From: a virus
IMG/VR virus record: IMGVR_UViG_3300023174_000070
Span: 1 to 64,000 of that record
Direction: 5' to 3' (one strand)
Length of the DNA: 64,000 nt
Shown here: one piece after another, positions 31,740 to 40,265 of the stretch
How the letters are laid out: each line of letters starts with the position of its first letter
How positions within the stretch are numbered: the stretch's first letter is position 1
The notes under the pieces: model-generated
Database searches by the model: none
Told to the model about the DNA's origin: nothing
The model's input: only the letters and a program-made list of their open reading frames with translations
Program-made: the position numbers and the translations under genes

Positions 31740-32484
31740 TTTTTTGTGTCCATGTTACAATCTCCCAGCGTCCGGTATGATGTTCCACTAGAGCGGTGCA
31801 TGATTCAACCCAGTCACCATCATTCATGTATACAACACCATCTATCTCTTTGATCTCTGCATGATGTATGTGTCCACATATCACTCCATCGTAGCCTCGC
31901 TTTCGACAGTAATTGGCTAGATTTTTTTCAAAGTGGAAAATAAAGTCTACAGCCTTCTTCACTCGTTTTTTAAGGTACTGGCTAAGACTAAAGTACCCAA
32001 TACCAAAACGATGCAGTAGCCAATTAAATCGGCTATTAAGCGCAAGAATAAAGTCATATGCTCGGTCTCCTAAAAATGCTATCCACGGTGCCAGTCTTGT
32101 GATACCATCAAACAGGTCTCCATGCACCACAAGATAATGTCGGCCGTCTGCACCAATGTGTTCAGTTTGATTTTGAATCTCTATTAGTCCAAAACTAAAA
32201 CCATATGGTATCATGGGACGCAGGAATTCATCATGATTGCCTGCTATGAATACCACGCGAGTGCCGCGTTTGGCATGACCCAGTATACGACGTACCACAT
32301 TGGTGTGGCTTTGTTTCCATCGCCACCGGTTTTGTTGTATCTTCCAGGCGTCAATGATGTCACCCACTAGGTACAGGGTATCGCACGAGTTGTGCTTTAA
32401 AAAATTGTTTAGTTCTTCTGCCTTGCAGTCTCTTGTGCCAAGATGCACATCACTGATAAAAATACTGCGGTATGTTTTTGGCAT
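31690..32484 (-). CDS. LpxH-like metallophosphoesterase (264 aa)
   Basis: Motifs SDVHLG, VGDIIDAW, GNHDEF, VHGDLFD and CGHIHHAE match the UDP-2,3-diacylglucosamine hydrolase group, which removes UMP in lipid A synthesis. Related proteins also act on other lipids or nucleotides. In bacteria such genes neighbour a lipid glycosyltransferase, as here. TAAATAC lies 4 bases before the start. Confidence 0.82.
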   Translation of the reverse strand: MPKTYRSIFISDVHLGTRDCKAEELNNFLKHNSCDTLYLVGDIIDAWKIQQNRWRWKQSHTNVVRRILGHAKRGTRVVFIAGNHDEFLRPMIPYGFSFGLIEIQNQTEHIGADGRHYLVVHGDLFDGITRLAPWIAFLGDRAYDFILALNSRFNWLLHRFGIGYFSLSQYLKKRVKKAVDFIFHFEKNLANYCRKRGYDGVICGHIHHAEIKEIDGVVYMNDGDWVESCTALVEHHTGRWEIVTWTQKNDKEDTDNNRQLTGPD

Positions 32485-32509
32485 CTAGTATTTAGGCAGA
32501 ATTGTGTTA

Positions 32510-33157
32510 CTATTTTGTTACAAACATTTGGTCCACAAAATCCAACAACATGCCATGATGTCGACCGTTGTGATATTGGCCACGCATCCATGAATAACTG
32601 TCGTACCAGAACTGTTCACTTTCAGGATGACACCCGATCAAGCCAATGTTGTTTTGTTGAATAGCCATGGCATCACCGTTCGTGTATGTGGCCACGGTTT
32701 GGAATTTGTTTGTATCACCTACCAAGGCACAGCCATCGTAGAAGAACATTTTTTGAGGAACATGATTCCAATGCACATCTAAATTCTTAGCATGTGGTCT
32801 GCGTGTGTCTGTTGCCGGGCGACAGATATATTGTTCAGCATCCACGTCTTGCAAGATGTTGAGATAGTGACTTCCGGCCCAGTAAGCACCCATGCAGATG
32901 CCAAGATATCGACCACCATCGGCCACAAAGTCTCGTACTGGTTGGGCATTGTATCGGAATGCAGTTTCATAACTGCTGGCATCTCCCAGTCCACCCGGAA
33001 CTGCAATCATGTCTACATCGTCAAAGAAAACTTTTTCCAGTTCATTCTTGCCGAATATCTTGAAGTTGTAGTGTGATTGTAATGCTCGAATAATACCATT
33101 GCCGCTTTGTACACTACACTTGGGATCGTAAATGAACAGGGCTATAGTGGGTTTCAT
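32510..33157 (-). CDS. Glutamine-amidotransferase-like (BPL_N type) protein (215 aa)
   Basis: Class I amidotransferase fold: MIAVPGGLGDASSYE, nucleophile-elbow Cys in LGICMGAYWAG, and His in IGCHPESEQFW. This matches the N-terminal domain found fused to or near biotin-protein ligase. The exact reaction is unknown. Start lies 4 bases after TATAAATA. Confidence 0.75.
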   Translation of the reverse strand: MKPTIALFIYDPKCSVQSGNGIIRALQSHYNFKIFGKNELEKVFFDDVDMIAVPGGLGDASSYETAFRYNAQPVRDFVADGGRYLGICMGAYWAGSHYLNILQDVDAEQYICRPATDTRRPHAKNLDVHWNHVPQKMFFYDGCALVGDTNKFQTVATYTNGDAMAIQQNNIGLIGCHPESEQFWYDSYSWMRGQYHNGRHHGMLLDFVDQMFVTK

Positions 33158-33161
33158 CCCT

Positions 33162-33169
33162 TATTTATA
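33162..33169 (-). promoter_or_regulatory. Late promoter TATAAATA abutting a start codon
   Basis: Exact T4 late consensus; only AGGG separates it from ATG 33157, so the message may be leaderless. Confidence 0.55.
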
Positions 33170-33223
33170 GAGCGGGATTTTTTGACATTTTTATGACTAC
33201 CGTGTTTAATTTTAAAACTAGCC

Positions 33224-33248
33224 CAAAAAAAAGCACCTTGCGGTGCTT
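33224..33248 (-). terminator. Intrinsic terminator with GCAA loop
   Basis: AAGCACC-GCAA-GGTGCTT then eight U on the minus strand. It ends both the candidate RNA and any read-through from 33337-34404. Confidence 0.93.
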
Positions 33249-33294
33249 AGTACCAGTTACGAGTTCTGGTCACACTCTATCGTTGTGTGCGGTT
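33224..33294 (-). ncRNA. Candidate short structured RNA with own promoter and terminator
   Basis: A TATAAATA promoter at 33300-33307 is followed by three hairpins: CACAC/GTGTG, ACCAG/CTGGT (each 5 bp with a 9-nt loop) and AAGCACC-GCAA-GGTGCTT with eight U residues (33224-33248). No ORF of note is present. Estimated transcript about 70 nt. It could be a small RNA, or simply the late terminator region of 33337-34404. Confidence 0.45.
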
Positions 33295-33299
33295 AAGTT

Positions 33300-33307
33300 T
33301 ATTTATA
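33300..33307 (-). promoter_or_regulatory. Late promoter TATAAATA in an intergenic region
   Basis: Exact late consensus between a gene end (33337) and a terminator (33224-33248), with no gene start in between. Confidence 0.55.
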
Positions 33308-33336
33308 TATGTACACATTACGATAATATTACAAGA

Positions 33337-34404
33337 TTAGAAATCAGTTACAGCAGTGGCAATGGCTTGCTCGTATTCTTGATTCCAGTCTCGGTCTACA
33401 AAAAGATTGTAGTTATGTTCCAAAATGGGCTGTATTTTTTGCAATATTAATTCTTGTGGTTGATTACACAAGTATTCTACCTGATCAAATGCCCGAGTCC
33501 ACCTTGTTTCAGCATCAAGTTCAAGATCATAACTTTCATCTATCACTGAATCAAACGTTCGAAATCCCAAACGATGCAGGTGTGCTAGATAACCCGGACC
33601 TGCAAACATCACAAATAATCTTTTGGCAATCAATGGCTTGGCAGTTTTTTCTGTCAGCATTACAAAATCTGATAGAAAAAAACTTTCTGTTACAATACTG
33701 TAGCATGTGTCATTATATATATCAACAGGCACAATGTTAGATATGTTGGTTGTCATATCTGCAAACTTTATTTGATTACCCGAGTACCAATTTTTTTGAT
33801 CTGTTTCTGATTTAATTAGGGCACCAGCCGGCCAGTGCCAATTATTATTTTTTAAAGAATCATCTAATGTTTGCCCTGGACGTTGATATCGTATAAAGAA
33901 TTTGTCGGCACCATAATTTTGCATTTTTTGATGCACAAAGTCTCTGTGTTTTTTTGGCATTCCTAATAGAGCATCAAAATATAGATTTTTTGATACCAAC
34001 GGCTTTAGATTGTTAAGAGACTCATAGTTAGTGTTATGATATAATTTTCGAACTTCCCCAAAAAAAGTTTCTACTCCTGTTATTTTCATACTATGGGGAG
34101 TATAATTTAAATGACTAAGATTTATAAATCGAACTTTTGCTAGATCAAATCTCTGTACCATTTGCATTAGATCCGAACGTGTTTCACAATTGATCAACAC
34201 TATTCGATCAAATATTTTGTTATATTCTAGTATTTCTTCAATGGTACAACTGCTATTACTCTGCATCATGTCTACCACCACATTCTTAGAATCAGATTCT
34301 GATTTTATTTGTGTTAGGTCTTGGACAATTTCAACGTGGTTACCATTGGTACGGATTATATAATCTATCCAATTTGCTCTGTCAGACAACCATATTTTTA
34401 TCAT
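33337..34404 (-). CDS. Putative glycosyltransferase, TEKTxxPI family (355 aa)
   Basis: Signature segment: SIVTESFFLSDFVMLTEKTA, then KPLIAKRLFVMFAG and GFRTFDSVIDESYD. The N-terminal half starts MIKIWLSDRANWIDY. Closest in motif to 28038-29132. Base composition is visibly more A/T-rich than its UvsE neighbour. Followed by a strong terminator. Confidence 0.6.
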   Translation of the reverse strand: MIKIWLSDRANWIDYIIRTNGNHVEIVQDLTQIKSESDSKNVVVDMMQSNSSCTIEEILEYNKIFDRIVLINCETRSDLMQMVQRFDLAKVRFINLSHLNYTPHSMKITGVETFFGEVRKLYHNTNYESLNNLKPLVSKNLYFDALLGMPKKHRDFVHQKMQNYGADKFFIRYQRPGQTLDDSLKNNNWHWPAGALIKSETDQKNWYSGNQIKFADMTTNISNIVPVDIYNDTCYSIVTESFFLSDFVMLTEKTAKPLIAKRLFVMFAGPGYLAHLHRLGFRTFDSVIDESYDLELDAETRWTRAFDQVEYLCNQPQELILQKIQPILEHNYNLFVDRDWNQEYEQAIATAVTDF

Positions 34405-35423
34405 TGATTGTTACTTTGGTCAAACAACTGCTGACTGGCAAGATTTTTGCCCTTGGCTTCTACCTGTATATCAAACTGGTCACGAAAACCCAGTGCCCAT
34501 GCGTTCACAGCCCGGTTCCAACAGAAGTCACTGTGTGCTCGGAGTTTCTGCTTTTTATAACCTCTAGCAAGAAGTTCAGCAAGGTCTGGTCGAACTCCTG
34601 GATCATGATCGACCAAAACGTCCTCGCGACTAGTACTAAAATGCATTGCAGGACGAACACCGCGCCAAGAGTCAATAACCCTACTTGCACGAACGTCCTG
34701 CGGTTCGATATATTCGCCTGAGTTGATCCAGTGGTGGTGTACATCCAACACAAGAGCCACATGCTGAGCCACAGCCAAAGTAGTGTCCAATCCATTTGTC
34801 ATCTCGTCATTCTCGATGGTTATCAAGTTCCTGGCCTCTGGAGTGAGACGACCCAAGGTCTTCAGGAATTTAGCGGGACCACCTTTACCCGATAAATGCA
34901 CGTTAATTTTAAATCCATGATCATGCCAGGTCTCGCCGTAGCCCATCCACCGTGCCATGTCTGCATGATATTCAAATTCGAGGATACTGCGTTCCACAAT
35001 CTCGTCGCTCTCGCTGGCCAACACACAAAACTGTCCAGGATGGAAACTCAGTCGCACACCTAGTCGTCTTGCAGTTTCGCCTATGGGTGCAAATATCTTT
35101 GCACAGTGATCTTGAATCTCAGTGCGTTGCCACCAGTTGATCCAATCTTTCTCAGTGTAGCCTTGTAGCATTTCACTGCCCAGTCGTACCATGCGTCTGC
35201 CTTCGGGTAATGTGGCCACACGCTCAATCATCTTCACAGCCGCTGATGTATTGTGATTCATGATGTCCCACTGACGTTGTTCCGCTTCGTCTTTGTGTTC
35301 GCGAAGCCACCTCATGGTAGTTGATCTGCCGTTTAATTCACGGTCCTTTGCATTGACTTTCATGCCCCCACATTCGCTTGGGTCATTGAGCCATTTGCAA
35401 CAAAAGCCAATTCGAGCAGTCAT
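34401..35423 (-). CDS. uvsE: UV damage endonuclease UvsE/UvdE
   Basis: TIM-barrel repair nuclease that nicks 5' of UV photoproducts. Key segments: RIGFCCKWLND at the N-terminus, SFHPGQFCVLAS, KINVHLSGKGG, ITIENDE and VALVLDVHHHWIN, which hold the His/Glu/Asp metal ligands. The 340-aa length matches the family. A phage copy would repair genomes exposed to sunlight. Confidence 0.93.
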   Translation of the reverse strand: MTARIGFCCKWLNDPSECGGMKVNAKDRELNGRSTTMRWLREHKDEAEQRQWDIMNHNTSAAVKMIERVATLPEGRRMVRLGSEMLQGYTEKDWINWWQRTEIQDHCAKIFAPIGETARRLGVRLSFHPGQFCVLASESDEIVERSILEFEYHADMARWMGYGETWHDHGFKINVHLSGKGGPAKFLKTLGRLTPEARNLITIENDEMTNGLDTTLAVAQHVALVLDVHHHWINSGEYIEPQDVRASRVIDSWRGVRPAMHFSTSREDVLVDHDPGVRPDLAELLARGYKKQKLRAHSDFCWNRAVNAWALGFRDQFDIQVEAKGKNLASQQLFDQSNNQ

Positions 35424-35426
35424 ACA

Positions 35427-35981
35427 TCATTCGGTTGTGTTAAACATGAGTAATTGTAACACATTTTTCATTCGATCGCAAGTGATATTTTCTTGTCCTT
35501 CGAACTGTTTGGACAATTCGGTTGAATGATCAATCATGACCCATTGCTGTTTTGGATAGTCCTTTATCACTTGTGCGGCCAACCCTAAATAGTTGGTTCT
35601 GGATTCAGTTGGGTTTTTTGGTTCGATAAAATCAAATCCTACCATAAGAATTACATCTGCGGCACTGGCCACTAGATGCATACCCACAACATCATCGTGA
35701 GAATCTACTGCATGAACAAACTCTCCACCAAATGCCCGCACACCATCTGGTTGGCCTAGTTCGTCATAAACCAACTGATGTACAAAAAGATTACAGATGG
35801 CACTGTAACCTTGTGCAACCAATTGAGTGGCCTGCGCAGGATCCCAACAGATCACATTGTCTGTTTGATAACCGCGTTGTGTGCGCCATGAGCCCCATAT
35901 GGGTGCCACATTCTTTATGGCCTGTACATCTGTGGCAGGAGGTAGCAGGGTGTTTTCAGCAAACAACCAGGCAATGTTCAT
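35427..35981 (-). CDS. Hypothetical protein (184 aa)
   Basis: Starts MNIAWLFAENTLLPP; alpha/beta pattern with LVASAADVILMVGFDFIEP and a later QQWVMIDHSTE strand, suggesting a Rossmann-like fold. The stop/start overlap with the amidinotransferase suggests a shared pathway, possibly sugar or amino-acid decoration. Family not recognised. Confidence 0.68.
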   Translation of the reverse strand: MNIAWLFAENTLLPPATDVQAIKNVAPIWGSWRTQRGYQTDNVICWDPAQATQLVAQGYSAICNLFVHQLVYDELGQPDGVRAFGGEFVHAVDSHDDVVGMHLVASAADVILMVGFDFIEPKNPTESRTNYLGLAAQVIKDYPKQQWVMIDHSTELSKQFEGQENITCDRMKNVLQLLMFNTTE

Positions 35982-36889
35982 GTCTCACGATGCAGGTCTA
36001 GTGTGACGCAATGAAAGCCACCACCTAGTGTACGGCTGTGTCGTAGTTCAAGAGGAATAACTTCAAATCTGTAACTTTGTAAAGTCTTGATCAATTCAGT
36101 TTGGTTCTTGTCACAAATAACAGTGTGGGGGTCAACTACTAACATATTCATTGCTATCCATTTTGATGCATATGGATATTTATAGAAATCCTGTGCTACC
36201 ACATCGTTGACCCAGATCTTGTGCCAGCCGTCAAATACTCGCGGTACATTATCAAATGTCACACGACTAGCATTGAGCATGACCAAGCCCTCACGTAGCG
36301 GTACAATAGTCGAATCAATATGTACACCAGCATAAAAATTGCACAGTTCAATCGTGACTTCAGGCAACTGTGCGCACAACCATTCGTAGGCCTTGCGATT
36401 GCCACTTGCTGATTCCAAGAACAGCATACTATCTCCTAGTCTGCATACATTGGCCGCATCTAGCACAAGTCCTTGATCACGTGGCATGTGAATCACTTCA
36501 GCGTCTTTGACAATGTCATGATAGCATTGCAGTTCCATATCTCTGCAAGGATACATCATTGCAGTATCAATCACAGTTGAGGCATACACAAGAAGCCTGT
36601 CACGTGGGCAATAATTGTACATGCCATCGTGAGTTTGAAAGTTGAGTGGATCCGGACGCACTACCTCTACGCCTAGGCTCATCAGGGTCGTTGCTAGACC
36701 ATCCAAATCTTCGTTGGCTTCGTCAATTATCCACTGGGGCACAGGCCCACGTGGAACAGGCGTTTCTTTCCAGGTAGTCTTTTCACCTTCTTTGGCAAAC
36801 ACAGGATCGTTAACGGGCCAGTTGGCATCTGTAGCCGATCCTACCACAATCTTCTTTAATGGTCTCCATTCGTCGACGCTTGATATCAT
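35978..36889 (-). CDS. Glycine amidinotransferase/arginine deiminase-type enzyme (303 aa)
   Basis: Guanidino-group enzyme of the amidinotransferase fold. Catalytic-type segments: LDAANVCRLG (Asp), FYAGVHIDSTIVPL (His) and TLGGGFHCVTLDLHR (nucleophile Cys near the C-terminus). It could transfer an amidino group from arginine to an amine, perhaps on a sugar or small metabolite. Exact acceptor cannot be told from sequence. Confidence 0.83.
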   Translation of the reverse strand: MISSVDEWRPLKKIVVGSATDANWPVNDPVFAKEGEKTTWKETPVPRGPVPQWIIDEANEDLDGLATTLMSLGVEVVRPDPLNFQTHDGMYNYCPRDRLLVYASTVIDTAMMYPCRDMELQCYHDIVKDAEVIHMPRDQGLVLDAANVCRLGDSMLFLESASGNRKAYEWLCAQLPEVTIELCNFYAGVHIDSTIVPLREGLVMLNASRVTFDNVPRVFDGWHKIWVNDVVAQDFYKYPYASKWIAMNMLVVDPHTVICDKNQTELIKTLQSYRFEVIPLELRHSRTLGGGFHCVTLDLHRET

Positions 36890-37407
36890 AAGGTTCCTGT
36901 GAGTTGTAATGTATAACGATCAGTTCGGCCCATGTTGGCAGCCAAGTGAGGAAAACCATCATGCCATGACACCCAATCTCCGGCACGCCATCCCGTAATG
37001 GGTCGACCAGCCATTTCACAGTAGTGGCCACTGGCCCAATCTTCTAGATACACAATAACACGTACCACAGTGGCAGTGTCTGGCACAGCATATATTTCCT
37101 TGAATCGGTTATAGGTATCGCTGTGCATGGGCAACACGCAACCCGGAGTCATGCGATACACACTCCAACTTAGATTTTGAAACGGAAAAATATCTGTAAA
37201 CTTGCGCATCCATTCCGGTTCGGGCATGCGCATGTCATACATGTCTCCTGTGAATTTTTTCTGGGTGTAGCCCAGGCCACGCCATTCACTGAGACTCACA
37301 GGATCATTGAATGCTTCATTAAAATAAGCCAATTCACGATGACGCAAATCCCACCAAGGCTCAACATGTCCTTGGGCCCAGGTATTATTTGTTGCGGGTG
37401 TTGCCAT
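36886..37407 (-). CDS. 2-oxoglutarate/Fe(II)-type oxygenase, Asp/Asn hydroxylase-like (173 aa)
   Basis: Jelly-roll pattern with metal site HSD in CVLPMHSDTYNRF, distal His in WHDGFPHLAAN and the 2-oxoglutarate Arg probably in DRYTLQLTG. Aspartyl/asparaginyl hydroxylase-like members of this size are common in large phages. Substrate unknown. Overlaps both neighbours. Confidence 0.72.
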   Translation of the reverse strand: MATPATNNTWAQGHVEPWWDLRHRELAYFNEAFNDPVSLSEWRGLGYTQKKFTGDMYDMRMPEPEWMRKFTDIFPFQNLSWSVYRMTPGCVLPMHSDTYNRFKEIYAVPDTATVVRVIVYLEDWASGHYCEMAGRPITGWRAGDWVSWHDGFPHLAANMGRTDRYTLQLTGTL

Positions 37408-38623
37408 AATGGACCACAGTCAGTCCTTCAATGTCAGGAAGTTTACGCCATGGATCAACCACTACTGAGCCTCGTGGAATAGCACAGTAAGGCAGTGTGT
37501 CAGGCTGGTCACCGGTGTACTCATATGTGATTTTGCGGTTGTGTGCCCATAGTATCACAGCAGGTCCTGCCAGTTCTGTAATAACTTCTGCAGGATCATC
37601 GGCCAAGGGGTCAAGATATCTCACACCAAAGCCTGCTTCTTTTACATAGTGTCCAACTAGAGTTGAGTAGGATCCAATACAATATTCAACATCAGGCTTG
37701 TAGGCCTTGCCATGAATCACAATGCTCATGCCGTGTTGTTTGGCCTGTTCAACCAGGAATATGGCAAGGTTCTTGGCTTGTATTTCACGAGCATGCATCA
37801 CTGTGTCAAACAAGTCATAGCCAATGTCGTATTCTTTGGCCAACCAACGCAACGCAATGTTGTCACGTGGATGGCAAGCACCTGCATCTCCCATGCCTGC
37901 GGTCATGTACTTGGGTCCCATGATACGCATAGTGCTTCGTGCCAGAGCATTTGTGACCACATCAACGTCAATATTGCCAATGCGTAGAGCAAAGTCTTGA
38001 ACCATGTTGACTAGTCCAACCTTGGCTGAGATGAATGTGTTGTAGAAGATCTTGATTGATTCGCACTCGTCCCAGGTGCCAATTTCGTAGCGTGGATCGT
38101 TTTGCATCACTGTGTCATACAAGTCCTTGAGTTCGTCGGCAATACCATTCCAGGCGCCATCTTCGGTGCCAATCATGATCATTTCAGGATTGACCATGTC
38201 CCACTTGACCGAGCCCATGGCAATCAAATAAGGGTTGTACAAGAACTGATGTTGCTTGTCCAAAAGTGGATAAAACTTACGGCGTGTGGTGCCCGGTAAT
38301 ACTGTGGAGATCAACACGACCTTCTTGGGCGATCTAGCATGAGCATTAACTTTATGAATAGCATCAATCACAGCATTATGTCCAAAGTCTCGGGGTTCCA
38401 TGTGGCTTGATGGCACAGATCCATCATAACCTTCTGCATGTGGAGTAGGTACAGCAATAAAAATCCATTCGCTTTCATTGACCAATTCATCAATGTCACA
38501 AACTTTTACTGAGTCGCTTGCACGTGGGTAAATATCGTAGCCTCTGACTTCATGCTTCTCTGCCATAACTTCAGCACAATCGAGACCCAATTTTCCAATC
38601 CCAATAAATCCAATCTTTTTCAT
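37385..38623 (-). CDS. UDP-glucose/GDP-mannose 6-dehydrogenase-like protein (412 aa)
   Basis: NAD-binding GFIGIGKLGL at residues 4-13, central helix region, catalytic Cys in GMGDAGACHPRDN (usual form GxGFGGxCxPKD), and a C-terminal UDP-binding domain. The Lys normally after the Cys motif is Arg. It oxidises a nucleotide sugar to the uronate, supplying surface glycans or the local glycosyltransferases. Confidence 0.85.
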   Translation of the reverse strand: MKKIGFIGIGKLGLDCAEVMAEKHEVRGYDIYPRASDSVKVCDIDELVNESEWIFIAVPTPHAEGYDGSVPSSHMEPRDFGHNAVIDAIHKVNAHARSPKKVVLISTVLPGTTRRKFYPLLDKQHQFLYNPYLIAMGSVKWDMVNPEMIMIGTEDGAWNGIADELKDLYDTVMQNDPRYEIGTWDECESIKIFYNTFISAKVGLVNMVQDFALRIGNIDVDVVTNALARSTMRIMGPKYMTAGMGDAGACHPRDNIALRWLAKEYDIGYDLFDTVMHAREIQAKNLAIFLVEQAKQHGMSIVIHGKAYKPDVEYCIGSYSTLVGHYVKEAGFGVRYLDPLADDPAEVITELAGPAVILWAHNRKITYEYTGDQPDTLPYCAIPRGSVVVDPWRKLPDIEGLTVVHYGNTRNK

Positions 38624-39922
38624 ATGAGTATTCCTTTAGATAATCTGTATAACTGGGTAGAAGGTTTATCCCCTCAGCCGGTAGTTCTATATGTATTCCA
38701 TCCACACGGCAGTAAAAATATTTCAGATTGTAATCGGTTACGCAATTACAATCAAGAAACTTTTTACAAATATCCAGTGATTATATGTAATGATCAAGAA
38801 TTATTAGATTGGAATTTTTACAACCAACCAGAACAATATCAAGATTTTTTGAACAAAAGCAGTAATCATCCGTTAATTGACACTTTAAAATTATCATTGT
38901 TTGCTGGATTCAATCTAAAAACTCACGTGTATTCAGAATCTGGAACTATGTATGATCAGGTGATTTTGCTTCATTCTGAAAAAAATTCCAATGACTTGGC
39001 ACAATATCACCTGAATGGGTTTATATGCATACACTATTGGGCACATGCTGTTATTGCCAGAGATTGGTATAGGTTTGCCGAGTATGACATACGGCTAAAA
39101 ATCAATTCAAGACCTCAAAATAAATTTCTAATTTACTGTAGAGATTGGAGCCATCGTAGAGAGTATCGGTTGAAGTTTTTAGAAATGCTGGTAGAACACA
39201 ATCTTGACAGGGTCAGCCAAACCAGTGTAATGCATATCAACAGCGAAGGTGTACATTTTTCACAACATCAATTTAAAAACACCAGTTTTGAATTAACTGC
39301 TCCAGAGTCAATCAATCAAATCAAAAACAACAATTTTCCCAGCACCTCTAGTGCAGATTATGACTATGTTGATTTTGTAAACACTGAAATTAGTGTGGTT
39401 TTAGAAACTGTGTTTGATGACAATAGAATACATTTAACAGAAAAAACTCTCAGGCCTATTGCCTGCGGACACCCTTTTATACTGGTCAGTGGTTCTGGTT
39501 CCTTAGAATACATAAGAAGTTATGGATTCAAAACATTTGCTCCCTGGATTGACGAATCCTATGATCAAGAAACCGACAGTTTAAAGCGTCTAGAAAAAAT
39601 TATAAAATCCATGAAGCAAATACAAGACCTACAAGGCCAGGAACTTGAGGATTTTTCCCAAGAAGTAAAAAGAATTGTAGATTTTAATAAGAAACATTTT
39701 TTCAGCAATGAGTTTTTCAATCAAGTCAGAGATGAATTGAAAAACAACTTAGATTTGGCTTGTGATCAAGTCAAGCAAACTCGAGGCAAATACTATTTAG
39801 AATTTTTAAAATTACTTAAAAATAATAATGGAATTCAGCATTTTTTAGGACGAAAAGAGAAAACACAGTTTGTTAGACAACTTCGACGGTCTTATCCAAT
39901 CGGCCCGTCCAATCTTCTGTAA
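38624..39922 (+). CDS. Putative glycosyltransferase, TEKTxxPI family (432 aa)
   Basis: Start at MSIPLDNLYNW; the start codon is half of a CATATG shared with the divergent dehydrogenase. Signature: VVLETVFDDNRIHLTEKTL, then RPIACGHPFILVSG and GFKTFAPWIDESYD. Longest member, with an extra Lys-rich C-terminus. A/T-rich. Its end overlaps 39873-40241 convergently. Confidence 0.6.
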   Translation: MSIPLDNLYNWVEGLSPQPVVLYVFHPHGSKNISDCNRLRNYNQETFYKYPVIICNDQELLDWNFYNQPEQYQDFLNKSSNHPLIDTLKLSLFAGFNLKTHVYSESGTMYDQVILLHSEKNSNDLAQYHLNGFICIHYWAHAVIARDWYRFAEYDIRLKINSRPQNKFLIYCRDWSHRREYRLKFLEMLVEHNLDRVSQTSVMHINSEGVHFSQHQFKNTSFELTAPESINQIKNNNFPSTSSADYDYVDFVNTEISVVLETVFDDNRIHLTEKTLRPIACGHPFILVSGSGSLEYIRSYGFKTFAPWIDESYDQETDSLKRLEKIIKSMKQIQDLQGQELEDFSQEVKRIVDFNKKHFFSNEFFNQVRDELKNNLDLACDQVKQTRGKYYLEFLKLLKNNNGIQHFLGRKEKTQFVRQLRRSYPIGPSNLL

Positions 39923-40241
39923 GATCTGTTTGTTTGAGATTTTGTATGCGCTGGTGTAATTCACTATAAAAAGTATCTGCTTCGCCGCCCCATTTGCCGG
40001 TCAAATACTCAATGGCATCTTCACAATATTTCCAGTTGCGTTTTCTATATTCTACAAGCAGATTAGCATGTAAATCTTTGTGGCTCTCAATGGAAGGTAT
40101 TTCTTGTATGGGTATGGTTTCAACTAAACAATACGCAGTGGTGATTTCATCTGTTGGCACTAGGTTAAAAGTATCCAACTCAAGCACTGTATAACGGTCT
40201 TGCGCCTTGTTTGCCATTTCTGTTCCAAATATTATGTTCAT
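39873..40241 (-). CDS. Conserved phage protein, MNIIFGTE type (122 aa)
   Basis: MNIIFGTEMANKAQDRYTVL, AYCLVETIPI and NWKYCEDAIEYLTGKWGGE are hallmarks of a short protein shared by T4-like phages of aquatic bacteria. No function assigned. Its last 50 bases overlap the end of the plus-strand glycosyltransferase. Confidence 0.72.
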   Translation of the reverse strand: MNIIFGTEMANKAQDRYTVLELDTFNLVPTDEITTAYCLVETIPIQEIPSIESHKDLHANLLVEYRKRNWKYCEDAIEYLTGKWGGEADTFYSELHQRIQNLKQTDLTEDWTGRLDKTVEVV

Positions 40242-40265
40242 TGCAATTCCTTTTAAATATGTATC

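Noticed and set aside
33249-33290. tRNA-like folding of the 33.2 kb hairpins
   Set aside because: The 5-bp/9-nt hairpins lack a T-loop sequence and an acceptor stem, so a generic small RNA is the better description.
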